Shown here: positions 1-5,871 of the stretch, piece by piece
Layout: each line of letters starts with the position of its first letter
Position numbering within the stretch: the first letter of the stretch is position 1
NCBI GenBank assembly: GCA_027457185.1
Contig: DAIDTN010000008.1
Coordinates: 1-5,871 of the forward strand
Reading direction: 5' to 3'
Length of the DNA: 5,871 nt
Source of the DNA: Burkholderiales bacterium
GTDB lineage: Bacteria > Pseudomonadota > Gammaproteobacteria > Burkholderiales > SG8-39
Position numbers and translations under genes: made by a program
The notes under the pieces: model-generated
What the model was told of the DNA's origin: nothing
The model's database searches: none
Seen by the model: the letters and a program-made list of their open reading frames with translations, nothing else

Positions 1-720
1 CACCACCACCAAGCGCCGCAGCGCCTGCCAGGAGGCATCCAGCGCCACCCGCCAATCGCGGGTTGTCGGCGTCGCTGCATTCGATGGCGCCGTGGTACTG
101 CTGGTTTTCGGCGGGGCGTTGGCCAGCGGCAACTGATCGACGCGCTGCGCGTAACTGATCAGCTCCAGCACCATGCCTTCACGATCCAGCGACGGGACGG
201 CGTGCAGCGCGTTGAGTTCGCCGGCCAGCTGCCGACGCACCGCCAACAGCCCCGGAGCGGCGATTTCGCGCAGCCGATCGTTGGCCGCGGTCAGCGCAAC
301 GATCGCACTGGGGACATCGCGCTCCAGCTGAAGGCGCTGGTTGGCGATCTGCATGAGGTATTCCGCTTCGCGCAGGGTCCACTCGCGCGAACTTTTGGTA
401 TGGGTGTTGTTCTGGCGCGCGATCAGCATATCGAGCGCGTCCTGATGGGCCTTTTGCTGCGCGTGCAGCGCGGCCAGATCGCTGTTCAGCTTGACATCGC
501 TTGCGCGCTGCTGTGTTTGCAGTTGCTCGACTTCGCGCTGCACAAGTTGCAGCGCCTGTGCCGCGTTGTTGTCCTGCTGCCAAAGATAAAGTGCGCCACC
601 GCCCGCCGCCAGCGCCGCGAGCAGGGCCAGCGCCGCAAGCAGCAACGCCGGCCTTGCCGTGCGCGCGGGCACGGCAGCGATCGCTGGCGATACGGTATCG
701 ATCTGCGTTTCTTGATTCAT
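1..720 (-). CDS. hemX: HemX family membrane protein, C-terminal part beyond the window
   Basis: I see 240 codons with no stop, running off the left edge. HemX proteins are usually longer, so the C-terminal part is missing from the window. Residues 1-24 are a short, probably cytoplasmic, Ala/Pro-rich leader. Residues 25-46 form one hydrophobic membrane helix (ALLLAALALLAALAAGGGAL). A Gln/Leu-rich stretch at about 50-103 looks like coiled coil. The family signature follows at 114-135: W114, then EAEYLMQIANQRL, and D135. Residues 200-222 are a Ser/Thr/Ala/Pro linker. The ATG at 718-720 overlaps the hemD TGA (ATGA), and a Shine-Dalgarno-like AGGTG lies 7 nt upstream (complement of 728-732), so translation is probably coupled to hemD. 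The family is often labelled uroporphyrinogen-III C-methyltransferase, but no methyltransferase motif is visible. Its exact role is unsettled, and a scaffold for haem enzymes is inference. It is intact here, unlike hemC and hemD. Confidence 0.9.
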   Translation of the reverse strand, partial: MNQETQIDTVSPAIAAVPARTARPALLLAALALLAALAAGGGALYLWQQDNNAAQALQLVQREVEQLQTQQRASDVKLNSDLAALHAQQKAHQDALDMLIARQNNTHTKSSREWTLREAEYLMQIANQRLQLERDVPSAIVALTAANDRLREIAAPGLLAVRRQLAGELNALHAVPSLDREGMVLELISYAQRVDQLPLANAPPKTSSTTAPSNAATPTTRDWRVALDASWQALRRLVVV

Positions 721-1511
721 TCCGGCTCACCTGCAATTGTCGCACGTCGCCACGTGATCAGCGCCGCCATCAGGGCCGCGTCGCTGGCGGCCTCGGCCAG
801 TAGCGGACTGGTAAATCCCAGTGCCAAGGCTTGTTGTACCATACGGCCGCTGACCACGACCAGTGGCGTTCTCAGCAGTGGTTCGCGACCCGACTCGCCC
901 AGCATCGCGACCAGATTACACAAGGCCTCGCCGCTGGTCACCGTCATGACATCAATCGCGCCCCGCGCCCAGGCCGCTAGTATATCGCGTGTGTCACTGT
1001 CCGGGCGGGCGCGCTGATAAACCTCGGCGTAATCCACCTGGGCGCCGCGCGCGCGCAATGTCTCGCCGAGCAGTTCGCGGCCGCCCGCGCCGCGGATGAT
1101 CAGGATGCGTTGCCCGGTCAATTCCCGGAGTTGCGGCATGGCGAGCAGCGCCTCGCTGTCATGGGGTGGCGGCGCCAGCAGGTGTGCCGGCAGGCCGTGC
1201 CGGGCCAACGCCCGCGCCGTGCCCGCGCCCAGCGCCGCGCAGCGCAACCCGGCCGGCCAACTCGCGGCCGGTCGTAGCGCCACCGCCTGATCCACGGCAT
1301 TGGCGCTGACAAACAGAACCAGATCGAAATGCGCGAGTGTAGCGAGTGCGGCACGCGCCACGCCAGTGTCGGGGACCGCGCCTATCGCCAGGGTCGGAAA
1401 GCGCACGGCGCGGCCGCCGGCCGCCTCGATCAGCGCTCACAACGCATCGGCCTGATGCGCGGGCCGCGTCACCAGCACGTCGATACCGGCCAAGGGCAAT
1501 TGGGGATTCAT
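717..1511 (-). pseudogene. hemD: Uroporphyrinogen-III synthase, interrupted by in-frame TGA at codon 25
   Basis: The reading frame spans 264 residues plus the stop, a normal HemD length. HemD cyclises hydroxymethylbilane to uroporphyrinogen III with inversion of ring D in the cytoplasm. Family features in order: GIDVLVTRPAHQADAL at residues 9-24, VRFPTLAI at 36-43, FVSANAV at 67-73, RILIIRGAGGRELL at 135-148, AEVYQR at 162-167 and VTSGEAL at 191-197. Codon 25 (1437-1439) is TGA, right after HQADAL and before ALIEAAGG, inside the first conserved block, so a sense codon clearly stood there. I see no frameshift or other stop. The next possible start, GTG at 1404-1406, would drop the first 35 residues, including the VTRPA strand. 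The ATG at 1509-1511 begins a good N-terminus but has no recognisable ribosome site and sits 22 nt from a repeat element. The gene overlaps hemX by 4 nt. It could be a true pseudogene or a base-call error. Confidence 0.88.
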
Positions 1512-1654
1512 GGCGCGGAAAACACCAACGGCTCAACGCAAAGAAGCAAAGACGGTCATGATATACGTCATGGAGATTGCGCCCATCGGCGTCTCTATAT
1601 ATGAACGCGCGCTCGACATCGGTTACTTGTTTGCGTCCTTTGCGTGGCAGGAAG
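1512..1654. other. hemC-hemD intergenic gap
   Basis: These 143 bp separate two genes that are usually close together in this cluster. Nearly all of the gap (1534-1647) is the inverted-repeat element described separately. The 22 bp left before the hemD ATG hold no Shine-Dalgarno-like sequence and no convincing promoter. Confidence 0.7.
1534..1647. repeat. Inverted-repeat (MITE/REP-like) element A
   Basis: The left arm at 1534-1551 reads CAACGCAAAGAAGCAAAG. The right arm at 1630-1647, reverse-complemented, reads CCACGCAAAGGACGCAAA, so the arms match over about 15 positions with one bulge. The core holds a small hairpin, CGCC-CATC-GGCG (1580-1591), next to GATTGCG (1575-1581), an AT-rich stretch TCTCTATATAT, and CGGTCAT at 1553-1559. 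It has no coding capacity. It starts 7 bp past the hemC stop and ends 22 bp before the hemD start. A second element of almost the same length lies between algR and hemC. I infer a non-autonomous mobile or REP-like family; no target-site duplication is evident. Confidence 0.6.
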
Positions 1655-2581
1655 TCACTCGGTCAATTCCTGCAGAATAGCGCCCGCACCGCGCGCCAGA
1701 AGGTCCTCGGCCAGCACTGTGCCGAGCTCCTCGGCGTCTTCGGGCCTGCCGCTGATCACGCCGCGCACGAAACGCTGGCCGTCGAGACTGCCGACCAGCC
1801 CGCGCAGCACGATCACGCCATGACCCAATTCGGCGAAACCGGCGATCGGTACCTGGCAGCCGCCGTGCAGGCGCGTGTTGAGGGCACGCTCGGCGCGCAC
1901 GCAGATGTGGGTAGGCGCGTGATCGAGCGCGGCGATCAATTCCAAAACGCGACTGTCGCCGTCGCGGCATTCGATGCCGATAGCGCCCTGACCGATGGCC
2001 GGCAGACTTTCGTCCGGTTCCAGCAGGCGCGTGATGCGCGCGCCCATGCCCAGGCGGATCAGGCCGGCAGCGGCCAGCATGATCGCGGCAAAATCTCCGC
2101 CATCGAGTTTGGCGAGCCGGGAATTGACGTTGCCGCGCAAGCTAACGATGTCCATATCGGGACGGCGCGCGCGCAACTGACACTGGCGACGCAGACTGGC
2201 CGTGCCCAGGCGCGCGCCCGGCGGCAGCTCGTCGATACTCGCATACTGATGGGAGACGAAGGCGTCGCGTGGGTCTTCGCGTTGTAGAATCACCGGCAGA
2301 TGCAACCCCGGCGGCAACTCCACCGGCACGTCCTTCATGGAGTGCACGGCGATATCGGCCGCGCCGCTCAGCAGGCCCTGTTACAATTCCTTGACGAACA
2401 GCCCCTTGCCGCCGACCTGCGCCAATGGGCTGTCGAGCAGCTTGTCGCCGCTGGTGCTCATGCGCACCAGCTCGACCCGCAGCCGCGGATGCAGTTGCCG
2501 CAAACGACTGGTGACATGTTCGGCTTGCCAGATGGCAAGCGGACTCTTACGGGTGGCGATACGCAGGGTATTGTCGTTCAT
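1655..2581 (-). pseudogene. hemC: Porphobilinogen deaminase, interrupted by in-frame TAA at codon 67
   Basis: HemC (hydroxymethylbilane synthase) joins four porphobilinogen units in the cytoplasm. The full frame is 308 residues plus TGA, the family's usual length. It begins [20 protein letters not shown] and continues with [20 protein letters not shown] and FVKEL at 62-66. Codon 67 (2381-2383) is TAA, where the family has Glu (FVKELE). After it the frame continues with [12 protein letters not shown], which holds the catalytic Asp84, then LGTASLRRQ (125-133), LRGNVNSRL (148-156), [10 protein letters not shown] (197-206) and GGCQVPI (240-246) with dipyrromethane cofactor Cys242. Asp84 and Cys242 fall on the E. 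coli numbers, so there is no indel before Cys242. A single GAA-to-TAA change explains the stop. The 66-residue product would lack all catalytic parts; GTG at 2345-2347 could only start a fragment without the first 78 residues. The ATG at 2579-2581 is fixed by an in-frame TAA four codons upstream and has no clear ribosome site. Confidence 0.9.
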
Positions 2582-2669
2582 GAGCGGGCATTAGCGGCGG
2601 CGGATGCTAATGCTATGTCACGCGGCGGCGCGGCGCAAACCGGATATCGGGCGATGCACAGTCATCCCG

Positions 2670-2795
2670 AAAAAAACAGTTTGAACCGCCCAAGGACGCC
2701 AAATGAGCCCGATATAAGTATCTAGTGCCCAGGCACGCAATCGATGGAGAGATGACCGAAGCGAATGGTTTCCTTCCTTGGCGGCCTTGGCAGTT
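2670..2795 (-). terminator. Possible terminator after algZR
   Basis: On the minus strand the element's two arms can form a long stem with a loop of about 73 nt. The stem is followed after a few bases by seven Ts (complement of 2670-2676). A GC-rich stem plus a T-run is terminator-like, but the large loop and the 7-nt gap between stem and T-run make it atypical. It would separate algZR transcription from hemC. Confidence 0.35.
2684..2795. repeat. Inverted-repeat (MITE/REP-like) element B
   Basis: The left arm at 2684-2702 reads AACCGCCCAAGGACGCCAA. The right arm at 2776-2795, reverse-complemented, reads AACTGCCAAGGCCGCCAAGG. They pair over about 16 positions with one bulge. The core carries the AT-rich GATATAAGTATCTA (2711-2724), a perfect small hairpin GTGCC-CA-GGCAC (2725-2736), CGCAATC (2736-2742) and ATGACCG (2752-2758). 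The same words occur in element A, which reads in the opposite orientation. The element begins 10 bp past the algR stop and has no coding capacity. Confidence 0.6.
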
Positions 2796-2805
2796 AAAAG
2801 GAAAA

Positions 2806-3537
2806 TCATCCGCCCACCAGCCGCTGGCGCAACTCCGCCGCATGTCGGCGGCTGACTTCGAGGCGCTCCGCCACACCGCGCAGGCGCACATGGCCCTGAC
2901 CGTCGCTGTCACGCTCCAGCCCGATGATGTGCGCCGTGGCCACCAGAGCATTGCGATGGACGCGGGTGAATGCCGCCGCGAATTCCTCCTCCAGCGTTTT
3001 GAGCGATTCTTCGATCAGCACGCTGCCGCCGCTATGCCGCACGGTGACGTATTTCTGGTCGGCGAGGAAATACACGATCTCGCCCACCGGCACCAGTTGC
3101 AGCGCGCCGCGCACGCGGGCGCAGATATGACTGCGTGCCCGTGCCGCCGCGACGCCGGTCAGCGCAGCGCTTTGCGCGCGATCCAGTTTGCGCACGTGCG
3201 TGATCGCCTGCAGCAGGCGCTCCTTGCGGATCGGCTTGAGCAGGTAATCAAAGGCATGGGCGGCGAAGGCCTCCAGGGCGTGATCGCCGTAGGCGGTGGT
3301 GAAAATCACAGCCGGGGGATTGTCCAGCGCGGTGAGGTGGCGCGCCGCCTCCAGCCCATCCATACCGGGCATGCGGATGTCCAGCAGCAACACGTCCGGT
3401 TGAGCTTTGTCAGCGCGCAGCAGCACCTCGCGGCCATTGGCGGCTTCGCCGACGATCTGGTGGCCACCGATTTCCTCGACCAGGCGCCGCAGGCGGGTGC
3501 GTGCCGGCGCTTCGTCGTCGGCGATCAGGACCTTCAC
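2806..3537 (-). CDS. algR: LytTR-family response regulator AlgR
   Basis: This 243-residue cytoplasmic DNA-binding regulator is probably activated by the adjacent kinase AlgZ. The receiver domain spans about 1-118: acidic pair D7/D8, phospho-acceptor D53 in [13 protein letters not shown]81 in [13 protein letters not shown], and K101-P102 in FDYLLKPI. A linker of about 15 residues leads to a LytTR DNA-binding domain at about 136-240, with [16 protein letters not shown] (151-166), [10 protein letters not shown] (190-199) and [13 protein letters not shown] (224-236). Length and layout match AlgR. The start is GTG at 3535-3537, overlapping the algZ TGA as GTGA, with GGAG 8 nt upstream (complement of 3546-3549); the receiver core begins at residue 2, so no upstream start fits. 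AlgR in Pseudomonas controls alginate and type IV pilus genes. Its targets here cannot be read from the window, and no alginate gene is present. Confidence 0.93.
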   Translation of the reverse strand: MKVLIADDEAPARTRLRRLVEEIGGHQIVGEAANGREVLLRADKAQPDVLLLDIRMPGMDGLEAARHLTALDNPPAVIFTTAYGDHALEAFAAHAFDYLLKPIRKERLLQAITHVRKLDRAQSAALTGVAAARARSHICARVRGALQLVPVGEIVYFLADQKYVTVRHSGGSVLIEESLKTLEEEFAAAFTRVHRNALVATAHIIGLERDSDGQGHVRLRGVAERLEVSRRHAAELRQRLVGG

Positions 3538-4595
3538 CGTTCCGGCTCCGCGGCGGGGAACCGCAGGCGCACCTGATATCGACCCTCCTCCCGTATGACC
3601 TCCAAACTGGCATGCCCGGCATAGGCGTACGCGAGGCGTTCGCGGATATTGTCCAGCGCCATGCGATTGCCATTGCGGCGCGTTGCCGCCGCCTCGGACG
3701 GCAGCGGATTGCTGACACTCAAGGTGATCATGGCGTCCGCGCAATTGCCCTGAATGCGCACGCAACCACCCTCCGGCAGCGGCTCGATGCCGTGATAGAT
3801 AGCGTTCTCCACCAGCGGCTGCAACAGCAAGGCCGGCACTTGCGAGTGCAGCGGCAGATCCTGCAGATCCCACTCCACGCGCAGCCGCGTGTCCAGCCGC
3901 AATTGTTCGATGCGCAGATAGCGTTGCACCAGCTCGATTTCCTGCGCCAGGCCAACCGGGCGCTGCCCATCGACCAGCGTGGCACGGAACAGATCGGCCA
4001 GATCTTCCACGGCCGCCTCGGCCTGATCCGGCTTGTCGCGGATCAGGGCCGCGATGGTATTCATGCTGTTGAAGAGAAAATGCGGCCGGATCCGCGCCTG
4101 CAGGGCCTGCAGCCGCGCAGCCGCTTCGCGCTCGACATTGCTCTGCCATTGATGCTGGACATAGAAATAGCGCAGCAGCACCGCGCCGACGATGGCGCAC
4201 AGCGCCAGATTGCGCAACAGAAACAGCAGGTGATCAGGGGCGCCGTCGACGCTGACAGCGGTGTAATGCAGCAGGCGGTAGCCCGCCTCGCTGACCACGA
4301 TAGCCACCATCAGCAGCAGCAGATAACTGCCGGTCGCGGCGGCTATCGTACCCAGTCGACGCAGCCTGGGACGCGCCAGGCACAGCACCGCGGCGCTGGA
4401 CAACGCCACCCATTGCACGAACAACGACACCAGACTGAGTTCACTCCAGAAGTCGCCGTGCACATGGGGCGCCAGCACCAGCACGAAGGCGAACAACTCG
4501 GCGATCATCACCACCATGAATACCACGCCCACGGCGCAGAAATCCGGCAGGAAGAAATCGTCGCGACTGGGCTTGGAGCTGCGCTTCATTGGCAT
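3534..4595 (-). CDS. algZ: LytS-type membrane sensor histidine kinase AlgZ (FimS)
   Basis: This 353-residue inner-membrane kinase would phosphorylate AlgR. LPDFCAVG (16-23), typical of the AlgZ family, leads into membrane helix 1 (about 21-42). Further hydrophobic helices lie at about 52-74, 83-102 and 123-145. A short helix precedes the His-kinase core, with [16 protein letters not shown] (170-185) carrying phospho-acceptor His172. The N-box-like [15 protein letters not shown] (256-270) has Asn264. The ATP-lid region is reduced: where LytS kinases have a DNG-type G-box, this protein has VSNPLP (294-299), then [13 protein letters not shown] (309-321). I recall this form from other AlgZ proteins, so it looks like a family trait rather than damage. 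ATG at 4593-4595 and ATG two codons later are both possible starts; neither has a clear ribosome site. The gene overlaps algR by 4 nt and is divergent from argH. Confidence 0.92.
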   Translation of the reverse strand: MPMKRSSKPSRDDFFLPDFCAVGVVFMVVMIAELFAFVLVLAPHVHGDFWSELSLVSLFVQWVALSSAAVLCLARPRLRRLGTIAAATGSYLLLLMVAIVVSEAGYRLLHYTAVSVDGAPDHLLFLLRNLALCAIVGAVLLRYFYVQHQWQSNVEREAAARLQALQARIRPHFLFNSMNTIAALIRDKPDQAEAAVEDLADLFRATLVDGQRPVGLAQEIELVQRYLRIEQLRLDTRLRVEWDLQDLPLHSQVPALLLQPLVENAIYHGIEPLPEGGCVRIQGNCADAMITLSVSNPLPSEAAATRRNGNRMALDNIRERLAYAYAGHASLEVIREEGRYQVRLRFPAAEPER

Positions 4596-4703
4596 AAGTT
4601 TCGAGTTTCACGGCGGCGGACGCAAGCTTTGTCGTCGATCCCCGGCGCAAACCGCCATTTCAGCGTGGCCCGCTCGCGGGCTCAGGAGGTATACTCCCGC
4701 ACC
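4596..4703. promoter_or_regulatory. Divergent algZ/argH promoter region
   Basis: Both transcription units must start from this 108-bp gap or from inside the flanking gene. It contains the inverted repeat GCCCG-CTCG-CGGGC (4668-4681), which could be an operator or a leader hairpin, and a -10-like TATACT (4690-4695) directed at argH. I find no good -35 box on either strand and no clear algZ promoter. Confidence 0.45.
4684..4695 (+). promoter_or_regulatory. AGGAGG (ribosome-site-like) overlapped by -10-like TATACT before argH
   Basis: AGGAGG at 4684-4689 is a perfect Shine-Dalgarno match but lies 14 nt from the argH ATG, longer than usual. TATACT at 4690-4695 matches five of six bases of the -10 consensus and ends 8 nt before the ATG. 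If it is a real -10 box, transcription would start at or near the ATG and the AGGAGG would not be in the mRNA. The two readings exclude each other. Confidence 0.4.
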
Positions 4704-5871
4704 ATGCGCAACGACACACCCGACAAGCCCTGGGGCGGCCGCTTTACCGAAGCGACCGACGCCTTTGTCGAGGCCTTCACCGCCTCGGTACACTTCGACA
4801 AACGGCTCTACAAGCACGACATCGCCGGTTCCATCGCGCATGCCCGCATGCTGGCCAAGGTCGGCGTACTGAGCGAGGCCGACCGCGACGCCATCGGCGC
4901 GGGCCTGCAGGATATCCAACGCGACATCGAACGCGACGATTTTGCCTGGTCGACGGCGCTCGAAGACGTGCACATGAACATCGAGGCGCGCCTCATCGAA
5001 CGCATCGGCGAAGCCGGCAAGCGCCTGCACACGGCGCGCTCGCGCAACGATCAGGTGGCGACCGATATTCGCCTGTATATGCGCGACGCCATCGACGCCA
5101 TCCGCGCCGAGTTAAAACGCCTGCAAGCGGGCCTGATCGAGCTCGCCGAACGCGAGGCCGACACCCTCATGCCGGGCTTCACGCATTTGCAGACCGCTCA
5201 GCCGGTGACCTTCGGTCATCACATGCTGGCCTGGTTCGAAATGCTGGAACGCGACCGCGCGCGGCTCGCCGACTGCCGCAAGCGGGTCAATGTTCTGCCG
5301 CTGGGTGCCGCCGCGCTGGCCGGCACCAGCTACCCCATCGACCGCCATTACACGGCCGAACTGCTGGGCTTCGACGCGCCGGCGGAGAACTCGCTGGATG
5401 CCGTCAGCGACCGCGACTTCGCGGTGGAATTTGCCGCGGCCGCTGCCTTGATCATGATGCATCTGTCGCGCTTTGCCGAAGAACTGGTGCTGTGGTCCTC
5501 GGCGCAGTTCGGCTTCATCGATCTGCCGGATCGCTTCTGTACCGGCTCATCGAACATGCCGCAGAAAAAAAATCCCGACGTGCCAGAACTGGTACGCGGC
5601 AAGAGCGGCCGCGTCATCGGCCATCTGGTGTCGTTGCTGACGCTGATGAAGGGCCAGCCGCTGGCCTACAACAAGGACAACCAGGAAGACAAGGAACCGC
5701 TGTTCGACAGCATCGATACCGTACAGGGTTCGCTGCGCGCCTTCGCCGACATGCTGCCGGCCTTGCAGGTCAGGCGCTCGGTACTGCGCGAGGCCGCCGG
5801 GCGCGGCTTCTCCACCGCCACGGATCTGGCCGATTACCTGGTGCGCAAGGGTCTGGCGTTCCGCGATGCCC
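4704..5871 (+). CDS. argH: Argininosuccinate lyase, C-terminus beyond the window
   Basis: ArgH splits argininosuccinate into arginine and fumarate, the last step of arginine synthesis in the cytoplasm. It belongs to the fumarase/aspartase superfamily and works as a tetramer. Here 389 codons are open to the right edge; the family is about 460 residues, so about 70 are missing. Features in order: KPWGGRF (8-14), [13 protein letters not shown] (109-121), [16 protein letters not shown] with catalytic-region His161, [16 protein letters not shown], and the superfamily signature [12 protein letters not shown] at 281-292 with the catalytic-loop Ser282/Ser283. [14 protein letters not shown] follows. 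The ATG at 4704 puts KPWGGRF at the usual distance from the N-terminus, and no in-frame start codon lies in the sequence just upstream. I see no lesion. It is divergent from algZ, the same arrangement as in Pseudomonas, and is not part of the haem operon. Confidence 0.97.
   Translation, partial: MRNDTPDKPWGGRFTEATDAFVEAFTASVHFDKRLYKHDIAGSIAHARMLAKVGVLSEADRDAIGAGLQDIQRDIERDDFAWSTALEDVHMNIEARLIERIGEAGKRLHTARSRNDQVATDIRLYMRDAIDAIRAELKRLQAGLIELAEREADTLMPGFTHLQTAQPVTFGHHMLAWFEMLERDRARLADCRKRVNVLPLGAAALAGTSYPIDRHYTAELLGFDAPAENSLDAVSDRDFAVEFAAAAALIMMHLSRFAEELVLWSSAQFGFIDLPDRFCTGSSNMPQKKNPDVPELVRGKSGRVIGHLVSLLTLMKGQPLAYNKDNQEDKEPLFDSIDTVQGSLRAFADMLPALQVRRSVLREAAGRGFSTATDLADYLVRKGLAFRDA

Larger units (their letters stand above)
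2582..2805. other. algR-hemC intergenic gap
   Basis: This 224-bp stretch has no gene. From the algR side it contains the inverted-repeat element (2684-2795), a seven-T run on the minus strand (2670-2676), then about 90 bp leading to hemC. Any hemC promoter would lie in 2582-2670, but I see no convincing -35/-10 pair and no Shine-Dalgarno sequence in front of the hemC ATG. Confidence 0.65.

Noticed and set aside
179..745. Minus-strand frame of 188 codons over hemX
   Set aside because: It is Arg/Ala-rich low-complexity sequence, out of frame with the clear HemX protein that occupies the same DNA.
202..1017. Open plus-strand frame of 271 codons
   Set aside because: It is antisense to hemX and hemD, resembles no known protein, and reflects third-position GC bias.
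1577..2287. Open plus-strand frame of 236 codons
   Set aside because: It is antisense to hemC, whose conserved motifs explain this sequence.
2345..2347. GTG restart giving a functional shorter HemC
   Set aside because: It would lack the first 78 residues, which form much of domain 1, so a working enzyme is unlikely.
1437..2383. Stop-codon reassignment or selenocysteine explaining the two internal stops
   Set aside because: One stop is TGA and the other TAA, while hemC, hemD, algR and algZ all end normally at TGA. The TAA replaces a Glu, and no adjacent selenocysteine-type hairpin is evident.
2725..3576. Open plus-strand frame of 283 codons
   Set aside because: It is antisense to algR, with no domain or ribosome-site support.
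3538..4200. Long N-terminal extension of the AlgR frame
   Set aside because: The frame is open upstream, but that stretch overlaps algZ out of frame and has no domain. The receiver domain starts right at GTG 3537.
4628..4640. AlgR binding box in the algZ/argH gap
   Set aside because: TTTGTCGTC only partly resembles the CCGTTCGTC core I recall for Pseudomonas; too weak to call.
4608..5462. Minus-strand frames over argH (4608-5030 and 5112-5462)
   Set aside because: They are shadows of the intact argH gene on the plus strand.

Overview
The window looks like a GC-rich (roughly 60% or more) gammaproteobacterial chromosome segment. It carries the gene linkage known from Pseudomonas and relatives: argH divergent from algZ-algR, followed by the haem genes hemC, hemD and hemX. 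This assignment rests on gene order and protein motifs only. No alginate biosynthesis gene, RNA gene, phage gene or CRISPR array is visible.

Layout. Minus strand, in transcription order from right to left: algZ (4595-3534, LytS-type sensor kinase), algR (3537-2806, LytTR response regulator, GTG start overlapping the algZ stop by 4 nt), a 224-bp gap, hemC (2581-1655), a 143-bp gap, hemD (1511-717), and hemX (720 to beyond the left edge, ATG overlapping the hemD stop by 4 nt). Plus strand: argH from 4704 to beyond the right edge. The algZ/argH divergent gap is 108 bp.

Two things stand out. First, hemC and hemD, which encode consecutive enzymes of tetrapyrrole synthesis, each carry exactly one in-frame nonsense codon: TAA at codon 67 of hemC and TGA at codon 25 of hemD. 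Both reading frames are otherwise intact and keep their family signatures. algZ, algR, argH and the visible part of hemX have no lesion. Either the haem pathway was lost very recently or there are two base-call errors; the sequence alone cannot decide. Second, the two gaps flanking hemC each hold an inverted-repeat element of about 112-114 bp. Their arms are built on AAGGACGC-type words and they share core words, which points to one MITE-like or REP-like family inserted twice, in opposite orientation. The copy after algR is followed by a run of seven Ts and may act as a terminator.

Functionally, AlgZ and AlgR form a two-component pair. HemC makes hydroxymethylbilane from porphobilinogen, HemD closes it to uroporphyrinogen III, and HemX is a membrane-anchored protein of the same cluster. 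ArgH performs the last step of arginine synthesis and is a separate unit.
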